From NCBI RefSeq assembly GCF_018613535.1, contig NZ_JAGGQB010000006.1:248001-312000 (forward strand): a stretch of DNA of 64,000 nt, in the 5' to 3' direction. The notes beneath the pieces were generated by a model. That model ran no database searches and was not told where the DNA came from. It was given only the letters and a program-made list of their open reading frames with translations. The DNA comes from Bacillus sp. ISL-51 (GTDB taxonomy: Bacteria; Bacillota; Bacilli; Bacillales; Bacillaceae). Made by a program: the position numbers and the translations under genes. Positions 57,480 through 64,000 of this stretch are shown piece after piece (within the stretch, counting starts at the first letter, position 1; each line of letters begins with the position of its first letter).

Positions 57480-59441
57480 ATGAAACTGTTAGCGATTACA
57501 TCCTGTCCGAACGGAATCGCCCATACATATATGGCAGCCGAAAACCTGCAAAAAGCTGCAGACAGATTAGGCGTTGACATCAAAGTTGAGACCCAGGGAG
57601 GGATCGGGGTAGAAAATAAGCTGACTGAAGAAGAGATTCGGGAAGCGGACGCGATCATTATTGCTGCAGACCGCTCAGTAAACAAAGACCGGTTTTTAGG
57701 CAAGAAACTGCTGTCGGTCAGGGTTCAGGACGGCATCCGCAAACCGGAAGAATTGATTCAGAAAGCACTTAGCGGGGATATACCGGTTTATCGGTCAGCT
57801 TCAAAATCGGAATCCAACAATCAACATGAAAAGAAACAAAATCCTATTTACCGTCATTTAATGAACGGCGTTTCTTTTATGGTTCCTTTCATCGTTGTCG
57901 GCGGATTATTGATAGCGGTTGCATTGACGATTGGAGGCGAGAAAACACCTAAAGGCTTACTCATTCCGGATGCTTCTTTTTGGAAAACAATTGAACAGAT
58001 CGGCAGTGCTTCATTTTCATTCATGATCCCGATTTTAGCCGGATATATCGCATATAGCATCGCCGATAAACCGGGACTTGTCCCAGGGATGATCGGCGGA
58101 TATATTGCAGCGACTGGAAGTTTTTACGACAGCGCAAGCGGCGCCGGTTTCCTCGGCGGAATTATTGCCGGATTTCTGGCGGGATATGCGGCACTTGGGA
58201 TAAAAAAAGTAAAAGTCCCAAAAGCAATCCAGCCGATTATGCCGATTATCATTATTCCGGTGTTTGCATCACTGATAGTAGGTTTAGCGTTTGTGTTTTT
58301 GATCGGCGCACCAGTGGCTCAAATGTTCACATCTTTAACGGTTTGGCTGGCGGGGATGAAAGGCTCGAGCTCGATCCTGCTGGCATTGATTTTAGGCGCA
58401 ATGATCTCATTTGATATGGGCGGTCCCGTAAACAAGGTGGCATTTCTGTTTGGATCGGCAATGATTGGAGAAGGAAATTATGAAATTATGGGACCGATTG
58501 CCGTCTCCATTTGTATACCGCCGATTGGCCTCGGGATTGCGACATTTTTAGGGAAAAGAAAATTCGCTGCGTCAGAAAGAGAAATGGGAAAAGCTTCATT
58601 TACAATGGGACTCTTCGGTATCACTGAAGGCGCCATTCCATTCGCGGCGCAGGACCCTCTTCGGGTCATTCCAAGTATTATGGCGGGTTCTATGACTGGT
58701 TCGGTGATAGCCATGACTGGCCATGTGGGCGACAGAGTAGCACACGGCGGACCTATAGTTGCTGTGCTTGGAGCGGTTGATCATGTATTGATGTTTTTTA
58801 TTGCCGTGATTGCAGGATCTCTTGTCACCGCTCTGTTTGTCAATGTACTAAAAAAAGATATTACGGATGCGCCCCCCCTCCACAGCGAAGCTGCATCACC
58901 TGCCGTTTCAAGTGAAGCGGCAGCAGCAAAAGAAATACAGCAGCCCATTCAAGCTGAAAGCCGAAAAGCCGAGATGACGGAAATCAAAAAACTGACCGAC
59001 ATTATCAGTACAGAGCTGATTGAACCACATTTATCCGGGGAAACCAGGGATGACATTATCAATGAAATGATCCAAAAATTGTCCCGTAAAGGTATCCTCC
59101 TTTCAGAGAGCGGATTTAAACAAGCGATCTTGAATCGTGAAGAGCAGGGAACGACAGCGATTGGAATGAATATCGCAATTCCGCACGGGAAGTCTGAAGC
59201 CGTCAGGAAGCCGAGTGTTGCGTTTGGAATAAAACGATCAGGCGTTGATTGGAACAGCCTGGATGGATCAGATGCAAAATTAATCTTTATGATTGCCGTA
59301 CCGAAAGAGAGCGGCGGGAATCAGCATCTGAAGATATTGCAGATGTTATCTCGAAAACTAATGGATGACAGCTACAGGAAGCGGCTGCTCTCCGTGCAAA
59401 CAAAAGAAGAGGCATATGAGCTGCTGGATGAAATCATATAA
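57480..59441 (+). CDS. manP: Mannose-specific PTS transporter EIIBCA ManP
   Basis: 653 residues from ATG 57480 behind AAAGGAGGA. Order B-C-A: EIIB-Fru (1-100, phospho-cysteine in SCPNGIAHTYMAA), EIIC (about 120-460, some nine hydrophobic segments, with GGPVNKVAF and ITEGAIPFAA), a Ser/Ala-rich linker (about 465-500) and EIIA-Fru (about 505-650, phospho-histidine in IAIPHGKSEA). Imports and phosphorylates mannose to mannose-6-phosphate. It is followed by manA after 15 bases. Confidence 0.95.
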   Translation: MKLLAITSCPNGIAHTYMAAENLQKAADRLGVDIKVETQGGIGVENKLTEEEIREADAIIIAADRSVNKDRFLGKKLLSVRVQDGIRKPEELIQKALSGDIPVYRSASKSESNNQHEKKQNPIYRHLMNGVSFMVPFIVVGGLLIAVALTIGGEKTPKGLLIPDASFWKTIEQIGSASFSFMIPILAGYIAYSIADKPGLVPGMIGGYIAATGSFYDSASGAGFLGGIIAGFLAGYAALGIKKVKVPKAIQPIMPIIIIPVFASLIVGLAFVFLIGAPVAQMFTSLTVWLAGMKGSSSILLALILGAMISFDMGGPVNKVAFLFGSAMIGEGNYEIMGPIAVSICIPPIGLGIATFLGKRKFAASEREMGKASFTMGLFGITEGAIPFAAQDPLRVIPSIMAGSMTGSVIAMTGHVGDRVAHGGPIVAVLGAVDHVLMFFIAVIAGSLVTALFVNVLKKDITDAPPLHSEAASPAVSSEAAAAKEIQQPIQAESRKAEMTEIKKLTDIISTELIEPHLSGETRDDIINEMIQKLSRKGILLSESGFKQAILNREEQGTTAIGMNIAIPHGKSEAVRKPSVAFGIKRSGVDWNSLDGSDAKLIFMIAVPKESGGNQHLKILQMLSRKLMDDSYRKRLLSVQTKEEAYELLDEII

Positions 59442-59456
59442 ATCGGAGGGATTTTC

Positions 59457-60407
59457 GTGACAACAACTGCACCTTTATTTTTTAAGCCTGTTTTCAAAGA
59501 AAGGATTTGGGGCGGCACCGGTTTAACTGCTTTTGACTATAAAATTCCGTCAGAACGAACGGGGGAGTGCTGGGCATTTGCCGCTCATAAAAATGGACAA
59601 AGCGTTGTTCAAAACGGGATGTACAAAGGGCTTACGCTCAGTGAATTATGGGAACATCACAGACATTTATTCGGACATCTTGAAGGGGACCGTTTCCCTC
59701 TTCTCACAAAAATTCTAGATGCAGATCAAGACTTATCCGTTCAGGTGCATCCGAATGATGAGTTTGCTAAAACACATGAGAACGGGGAGCTTGGAAAAAC
59801 CGAATGCTGGTACATCATTGATTGCGAAAAAGATGCAGAGATCATTTTCGGCCACAACGCAAAAACAAAGGAAGAACTGCTCTCGATGATCGAGCTTGGA
59901 GAATGGGATGAGCTCCTGCGCCGCGTAAAGGTAAAGCCGGGGGATTTCTTCTATGTGCCAAGCGGTACCGTTCATGCGATTGGGAAAGGTATTCTCGTTT
60001 TAGAGACGCAGCAAAATGCAGATACAACCTACAGATTATATGATTATGAGCGAAAAGATGCAGACGGCAGGAAACGTGAACTCCATCTGGAAAAGAGCAT
60101 AGAAGTGATAGATGTTCCATCAGCCCCGGATCGGCAAACTGTTCAATATGAACAAACAGATGATTTGCTCACGGCCGCATTGGTTGAATGCCCTTATTTT
60201 TCAGTGAGAAAGTGGGATTTATCAGGATCAGCAAGCGTAAAGCAGCAAAAACCCTTCCTTCTTGTCAGTGTGATTGAAGGGGAAGGCAGGATTTTCACCG
60301 GCGAGCATGAAAATCACTTTAAAAAAGGAGATCATATGATGCTGCCTTGCGGAATTGAAGAATTCAAACTCTCGGGTCACGCAAAGTGTATAGTGTCTAA
60401 TTTGTGA
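59457..60407 (+). CDS. manA: Mannose-6-phosphate isomerase, class I
   Basis: 316 residues from GTG 59457 (ATCGGAGGG upstream). Converts mannose-6-phosphate to fructose-6-phosphate. The zinc-site region VQVHPNDEFA with the following glutamate, the catalytic-face KPGDFFYVPSGTVHAIG, and LETQQNADTTYRLYDY are typical. Together with manP it feeds mannose into glycolysis. The downstream yjdF group of B. subtilis is not present here. Confidence 0.95.
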   Translation: MTTTAPLFFKPVFKERIWGGTGLTAFDYKIPSERTGECWAFAAHKNGQSVVQNGMYKGLTLSELWEHHRHLFGHLEGDRFPLLTKILDADQDLSVQVHPNDEFAKTHENGELGKTECWYIIDCEKDAEIIFGHNAKTKEELLSMIELGEWDELLRRVKVKPGDFFYVPSGTVHAIGKGILVLETQQNADTTYRLYDYERKDADGRKRELHLEKSIEVIDVPSAPDRQTVQYEQTDDLLTAALVECPYFSVRKWDLSGSASVKQQKPFLLVSVIEGEGRIFTGEHENHFKKGDHMMLPCGIEEFKLSGHAKCIVSNL

Positions 60408-60506
60408 TATTTTTAAACCCTTCTAAATGCGATTGACTCCATTCTTAAATATGAAAAACCTTTTGTCTAAATCAGACGGGACATTAAGTAATTTCTAATT
60501 GGAAGT

Positions 60507-60770
60507 TTGGAGGTAGAAGCACCTTCTATACCCGAAAAAATGTTTCCAGCAACCTATCCGGAAGTTGATGAATTCGAGGATTTAAAATTAAATATCAATT
60601 TTCAAACTTTAAGGATCCCATTCACGAATGAATTAGGTTCATTGACTCAAGTGCCAAATCATTTGCGATTATACGGTCATGAATCATTAACCTCGACATT
60701 TACTCAGGCATTTGTAGCCAGACGTTGGCAAAGTCTCCATTTTGAAATTGATGTTTCTATATCATTAAAA
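60507..60770 (+). pseudogene. Internal fragment of a GH43 beta-xylosidase (XynB-like)
   Basis: The frame at 60507-60809 contains [39 protein letters not shown] and [19 protein letters not shown], which I recognise as the start of the C-terminal beta-sandwich of Bacillus XynB. The catalytic domain is absent upstream and the sandwich breaks off after about 85 residues, where the sequence turns lysine-rich and unrelated. It is a remnant, not a functional enzyme. Confidence 0.75.
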
Positions 60771-60844
60771 AAATTCGTGTTTAAAAAGCAATGTCAACTC
60801 TATCTATAAGGATTACTAAAACAGATAAAAATACATAGAATACC

Positions 60845-61006
60845 TTATGGAGTTACTTTACAGCAGAAAATTTCACAGGCATAGCTGTCATGATCCCTGT
60901 CCATTTTAGATTGATAAGCAGGGTGGGAACTAGGCCCTCCATTCGGATATTTCTTTCTTAACTCAGTGCATTTTGCAAATGTTTCTGTTAGCGCGGAGAC
61001 CTTGTT
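60845..61006 (-). pseudogene. Excalibur calcium-binding domain remnant
   Basis: On the minus strand a 53-codon frame, open behind a stop at 61007-61009, reads ETFAKCTELRKKYPNGG, then HPAYQSKMDRDHDSYACE. This is the Excalibur domain, with the DxDxDS calcium loop and two cysteines. It normally ends secreted nucleases or small exported proteins. No start codon or signal peptide is found in frame, so it is probably a fragment. The stretch 61010-61276 beyond it shows nothing I recognise. Confidence 0.65.
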
Positions 61007-61276
61007 TTACCACGAAAACCAATCACTTGGATCGGCCATTCTGCGTCCTTCCCTAATGTCCGGGTTGAACATGCGAGCCGAATGGGGTTTCGAAAACGAC
61101 TGACAAAGCCGGGGATGAATTAAGTGAAATGCCGAAATTGATGTCATAGTCATATCGCAAAAACATTATGGCCCTTTCGATTTTTTAAGGATAAAAAGGC
61201 TGAAAGCGAGAGGCGCTATTGATTTCTTAAAAATAAGGAATAACCGTGTCGGATTCACTAATATACAATTTGAAAC

Positions 61277-61311
61277 GAAAAAAGCAAGCTAACCATAGCC
61301 TGCTTTTTTTT
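61277..61311 (-). terminator. Terminator of spoIIIC (sigK 3' end)
   Basis: On the minus strand GCAGGCTA and TAGCTTGC form a stem around TGGT, followed by six T, 17 bases after the spoIIIC stop. Confidence 0.85.
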
Positions 61312-61327
61312 GTGATAACTCCGATCA

Positions 61328-61720
61328 TCACTTCCCCTTCGATTTCTTCCGCTTCTCCTTCTCTGCCCGGTAAAACTCATGAAACATCTTCATCAGCGCC
61401 CGCTTCTCAATCCGCGAGACATAACTCCGTGAAATGCCCAGCTCCTTGGCAATTTCTCTCTGTGTTTTTTCTTTCTTCAAATCAAGCCCGAATCGGCCGA
61501 CAATGACTTCTTTTTCACGGTCGTCTAGAATGTCGATATATTTTTTGACCTTTTCAAGCTCCATGTTGAGCTGAATGGTGTCGATCACATCTTCACTTTC
61601 TGACTTGAGAACATCGATCAGGCTTATTTCATTCCCTTCTTTATCTTGGCCGATCGGATCATGAAGGGAGACGTCTTTTTTTGTTTTTTTCAGGGCGCGC
61701 AGATGCATTAAAATCTCATT
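61328..61720 (-). CDS. spoIIIC: RNA polymerase sigma-K, C-terminal half (SpoIIIC) of an interrupted sigK
   Basis: The frame from the AATGA core at 61716-61720 reads [21 protein letters not shown], given here as [10 protein letters not shown] then [11 protein letters not shown], and continues to the stop at 61328. It carries sigma region 3 and region 4 with the -35-binding helix ([23 protein letters not shown]). Regions 1 and 2, which bind core polymerase and the -10, are missing. This is how sigK is split in B. subtilis by skin. The half is usable only after site-specific excision joins it to spoIVCB in the mother cell. ATG 61708 is the first internal start. Confidence 0.93.
   Translation of the reverse strand, partial: NEILMHLRALKKTKKDVSLHDPIGQDKEGNEISLIDVLKSESEDVIDTIQLNMELEKVKKYIDILDDREKEVIVGRFGLDLKKEKTQREIAKELGISRSYVSRIEKRALMKMFHEFYRAEKEKRKKSKGK
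61716..61720. repeat. Attachment-site core of the skin-like element (att, AATGA on the minus strand)
   Basis: TCATT on the plus strand is AATGA on the minus strand, at the exact point where sigma-K coding sequence (NEILMHLRA) gives way to unrelated DNA. B. subtilis skin recombines at the same five bases. Confidence 0.75.
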
Positions 61721-61725
61721 ATTAA

Positions 61726-62250
61726 TTACAAAAGGGGGGTGCAGAGATTTCCCGCAACTGTTTGATTAAATAAATGTTGTGTCAGCTTTCTGTAGTAAAT
61801 GGTCAAACGTTTCTCCGCGAACGAAGGGGATACTTTAAATAGCCAAGCCACATTTTCAATTGCATGTGTTTGTATGTACGGAAGATTGATATTACGCAAC
61901 ATGACAGTTGGAATGCAAAAGTGATATGTAAAATAATTCGACTGCCATTCCAAATAATCAGTCCAAGTTGACGGCATTGTTTTTTTATCACCTTTATGTC
62001 TATATATGGAAAAGTTCATGAGCGAAATCATACCATTGTTCACTTCGGCTTTTTCGCTGTCCGAGGATATATTATAAATTCCGCTGTGTTTAGTGTGAAG
62101 CTTGTAACAGGTTTAAAAGAAAGCCTGATACGCTACGCAATCCGTTCAAAATTCATTTGTTCAGGTTCTGTAATATCAATTTTCCTGTATAAATTTTCAA
62201 TCCAATCCTCTAAATGCTGTTTGCATACCTCAAGATGAAAAATCTCCTTA
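61726..62250 (-). pseudogene. ImmA/IrrE-type metallopeptidase (YqaB-like), decayed
   Basis: The protein can be followed over three frames. HLEDWIENLYRKIDITEPEQ and MNFERIA end at TAG, RIRLSFKPVTSFTLNTAEF continues, then EQWYDFAHELFHI with the zinc motif HELFH, then YRHKGDKKTMPSTW to AEKRLTIYYRKLTQ in a third frame. The family protein is a site-specific protease that removes the phage or ICE repressor. At least one stop and two frameshifts make it inactive unless sequencing errors explain them. It lies where yqaB lies in skin. Confidence 0.75.
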
Positions 62251-62370
62251 CCAATCTAAAAATTGGATTCGTTAAATATTATAGGGGAGGCACAACTTTT
62301 TTTATAGGAAAAACGTCCAAAAGATGCAAGGGTATCCAAATGAAATGGATTGCTAAACGGAGTTTTCTTG

Positions 62371-62769
62371 TTGGAGGGGTTTAATATCAATAAAAAATTA
62401 TTAAAAAGGTTAATGATTGTGCCAATTTTATTCATCTGTTATGTGTTATTTTTAAATCCTGAATTTATACTTGAAGAGCAATGTCCTAATAAGCCTTACA
62501 GTTTAACAATCGTAAAGCACGGGACAGGTATATTCGATAAGAAAATTGTTTTAATATATTACAAGATCAACGGAAAAACAGTAGCTGTTGGGACTTTGGT
62601 GTTTCTTGAGAATTACGGCAGAGATATAGATGTTACTTGGGATACGAATACCGATGATGGAACTTGGTGGATAGATAAAAGCGTACATTTAACCATGACC
62701 TATGCTAAAAATTTTAAGGGGGATTTAGACAAGAAAGATATTGATTTTGATTATGGTACTGTTCAATAA
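62371..62769 (+). CDS. Hypothetical membrane-anchored protein
   Basis: About 132 residues if TTG 62371 is used (GGAG eight bases upstream); the frame opens from 62350 and has no ATG start. One membrane helix near the start (RLMIVPILFICYVLFL), then a beta-rich exported part with CPNKPYSLTIVKHG and YGRDIDVTWDTNTDDGTWW. It resembles DUF5412-type small exported proteins in layout, but I cannot assign it. Codon use is AT-rich compared with the core genes. A hairpin follows. Confidence 0.55.
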   Translation: MEGFNINKKLLKRLMIVPILFICYVLFLNPEFILEEQCPNKPYSLTIVKHGTGIFDKKIVLIYYKINGKTVAVGTLVFLENYGRDIDVTWDTNTDDGTWWIDKSVHLTMTYAKNFKGDLDKKDIDFDYGTVQ

Positions 62770-62805
62770 TAATGAATTAGTTTATTTAAAGTATGAATTT
62801 ACACT

Positions 62806-62833
62806 AACAGAACCGTCACTCGCGGTTCTGTTG
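62806..62833 (+). terminator. Hairpin after the hypothetical membrane protein
   Basis: ACAGAACCG and CGGTTCTGT pair around TCACTCG and lead into TGTGTTAT; a moderate terminator. Confidence 0.55.
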
Positions 62834-63006
62834 TGTTATAATCTGCTCTAAATTGCTGTAGGAGCAGTTTTTTCTTTTCTTACAAATACCATGTTTTCAG
62901 GGATGATCATAAGTATAGCTCCCTATGCATGAAAAGATCAAAGATACCCATGCCACAACAAGAAGGTCGCTTGTCATTTCAAAATATTAATCAAATAAAA
63001 AATAAA

Positions 63007-63096
63007 TCAAATGGAGATATCTAAAGCTAGAATAGATGCTATAACACCCAATATGCTCCCTATCAAACTTAAAACAAACTCAATCGTTCTCTTCAC
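63007..63096 (-). CDS. 29-residue membrane peptide (DUF4064-like N-terminus)
   Basis: GTG 63096 behind AAGGAGCATTTATT, stop TGA at 63007-63009. The product MKRTIEFVLSLIGSILGVIAS, read in two parts around SLIG, then ILALDISI, is one hydrophobic helix and resembles the first helix of DUF4064 proteins. It may be a truncated member or a genuine single-pass peptide of the element. Confidence 0.5.
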   Translation of the reverse strand: MKRTIEFVLSLIGSILGVIASILALDISI

Positions 63097-63186
63097 AATA
63101 AATGCTCCTTATGTAATCAACCACTTCATTTTTATATATGAAAATGTAAAATAAAAATAAAAATATAATTGAGAAAAGCAACAAAA

Positions 63187-63212
63187 ACCCTTGTCATGTA
63201 AGGGTTTCTAAG
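63187..63212. repeat. Short inverted repeat in the skin-like element
   Basis: AAACCCTT and AAGGGTTT enclose GTCATGT. It lies in a 230-base gene-free stretch and may be a terminator for the minus-strand peptide's neighbour or a phage-type site. Nothing else is seen between 63213 and 63332. Confidence 0.4.
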
Positions 63213-63332
63213 GGGTTAAAAAATCACTTTATAAATGAGGAAATGATTGAGATATAAATGGGTATCTATATCTTATTAGTAAACAGAATTAAACATAATA
63301 AACAGAAATAAATAATAATAAATTAACGGCGT

Positions 63333-63521
63333 TTATTTATCTGATTTCCGTCTTTCTTTTAATTGCTCCGTTATAATCTCCAAAGCACTCTGTAAGATCT
63401 CATCAGTTATTTCTCCGTCTTTTGCTGCAAGGAACGCTTCAGGATCGTTTAATACTTTTTTTGCTTTGTATTGGAATAATTTCCCGAAGCTTGACGGGAG
63501 GTAAAGAATAGTTGGTTTGCA
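63333..63521 (-). pseudogene. Fragment of an unknown element-borne protein
   Basis: The minus-strand frame ending at TAA 63333-63335 reads ILYLPSSFGKLFQYKAKKVL, then NDPEAFLAAKDGEITDEILQ and SALEIITEQLKERRKSDK. It looks like a real protein C-terminus, but a stop lies at 63522-63524 and no start codon is present, and it overlaps the start of the RusA gene on the other strand. Family not recognised. Confidence 0.4.
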
Positions 63522-63940
63522 TTAAGTTCACTGTATATGGTGAGCCAGTCGCACAAGGACGGCCGCGTGGATCAATACGAAATGGGAAGGTGCATATGCG
63601 AGATCCAGCCAAATCAAAGTATTTTAAACAGTATGTAGCATTGGTTGCGTCTCAGCATCGACCTGAAAATGTGGTTACTGGCCCTGTCGCAATGGATGTC
63701 AAAGTGTACAGACCTATGCCAAAATCAGTTTCAAACTCAAAAAAGAAGAAAGAACAAGCTGAAAATGGTCTTCTGCGGCCGACAACGAAGCCTGATATTG
63801 ATAACTATGTGAAGGGTGTGAAAGATGCTTTAAACCATCTTATTTATAAAGATGATAGTCAGGTGGTGGATTTGAAAGTCAGTAAGTTTTATAGCGGGGA
63901 GCCGAGGGTTGAGGTCATGATAAAAGAGGTTTCTGTCTAA
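63512..63940 (+). CDS. yqaN: RusA-family crossover junction endodeoxyribonuclease (YqaN-like)
   Basis: 142 residues from TTG 63512 (GGGAGG 11 bases upstream). FTVYGEPVAQGRPRGS at the start and the catalytic TTKPDIDNYVKGVKDALN segment with the paired aspartates, followed by YKDDSQVVDL, are the RusA signature. It resolves Holliday junctions in lambdoid and skin-type prophages. Same length as YqaN of B. subtilis skin. Confidence 0.9.
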   Translation: MVCIKFTVYGEPVAQGRPRGSIRNGKVHMRDPAKSKYFKQYVALVASQHRPENVVTGPVAMDVKVYRPMPKSVSNSKKKKEQAENGLLRPTTKPDIDNYVKGVKDALNHLIYKDDSQVVDLKVSKFYSGEPRVEVMIKEVSV

Positions 63941-64000
63941 AAATAAAAAACACCGAAGTGCTTAGCCTCAGTGTTCTTGATATGAACTGGTACTTCTATC

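Larger units (their letters stand above)
61716..64000. mobile_element. Skin-like intervening element, spoIIIC-side end (continues beyond window)
   Basis: From the sigK break point onward the genes are phage-like and match the spoIIIC end of B. subtilis skin: a YqaB/ImmA-type gene (decayed), small hypothetical genes and a RusA-type resolvase as in yqaN. The DNA is more AT-rich and gene-poor than the rest of the window. The large serine recombinase (spoIVCA) and the other sigK half are not in view. Confidence 0.8.

Noticed and set aside
61246..61506. 86-codon plus-strand frame across the spoIIIC terminator
   Set aside because: It reads through the terminator and antisense to spoIIIC; Ser/Pro-rich shadow.
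62941..63332. CRISPR array or tRNA cluster in the AT-rich gap
   Set aside because: No regularly spaced direct repeats and no cloverleaf-like arms or CCA ends were seen; only one short inverted repeat.

Overview
The window reads as chromosome of a member of the Bacillus subtilis species complex. From position 1 to about 51.2 kb the gene order is the B. subtilis relA-to-cypB segment, with typical lengths, Bacillus ribosome binding sites, TTG and GTG starts, two T-box leaders and the 6S-1 RNA gene. Differences from strain 168 (as I remember its map) point to the amyloliquefaciens/velezensis clade: a TetR/SDR pair between tcdA and rarA, the mannose operon at this site, and loss of the sigV neighbourhood after cypB. 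That clade assignment is inference.

Layout. 1-9.1 kb: end of recJ, apt, relA (stringent response), dtd, a secreted amidase (yrvJ), a T-box-controlled hisS-aspS operon and 6S-1 RNA. 9.2-19.7 kb: tcdA, a TetR/SDR cassette, rarA, cymR with the tRNA-thiolation pair iscS-mnmA, yrrB, recD2 and small yrrD-yrzR-yrzQ genes. 19.8-24 kb: glutamine ABC transporter glnQHMP (minus strand) and the permease yrrI. 24-33.7 kb: T-box/alaS, yrzL-yrrK-yrzB, mltG, the wobble-uridine operon trmR-trhP1-trhP2-udk, and greA. 33.7-40.5 kb: pbpI-yrrS, yrzA, and the methionine-to-cysteine operon yrrT-mtnN-mccA-mccB-yrhC, a likely CymR target. 40.5-45.7 kb: formate genes yrhD-fdhA, yrhF and yrhG.

45.7-47.3 kb is a run of very small genes, most under 60 codons: a promoter-driven 32-codon ORF with coding-like reading in other frames, YrzI, a 17-codon ORF and a His/Gly/Tyr-rich 51-residue peptide. 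They are followed by yrhH behind an ECF-type promoter. fatR-cypB comes next, with a perfect palindromic operator.

51.3-61.3 kb is accessory and partly decayed: an MFS exporter with a broken, HTH-less LysR regulator, a metallo-beta-lactamase-fold protein, a YbaK-type deacylase, the mannose operon manR/manPA with two matching ManR-type boxes and a cre site, then a piece of a GH43 beta-xylosidase and an Excalibur-domain remnant.

From 61.3 kb to the end the window enters a skin-like element. The sigma-K gene is present only as its C-terminal half (spoIIIC), cut at an AATGA core. It is followed by a decayed ImmA/YqaB-like gene, a small membrane protein, fragments and a RusA-type resolvase (yqaN-like). 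The N-terminal half of sigK and the recombinase must lie beyond the window. This interrupted sigma factor gene is the most striking system here. It belongs to a known class, but this copy of the element appears shortened and eroded at its spoIIIC end.
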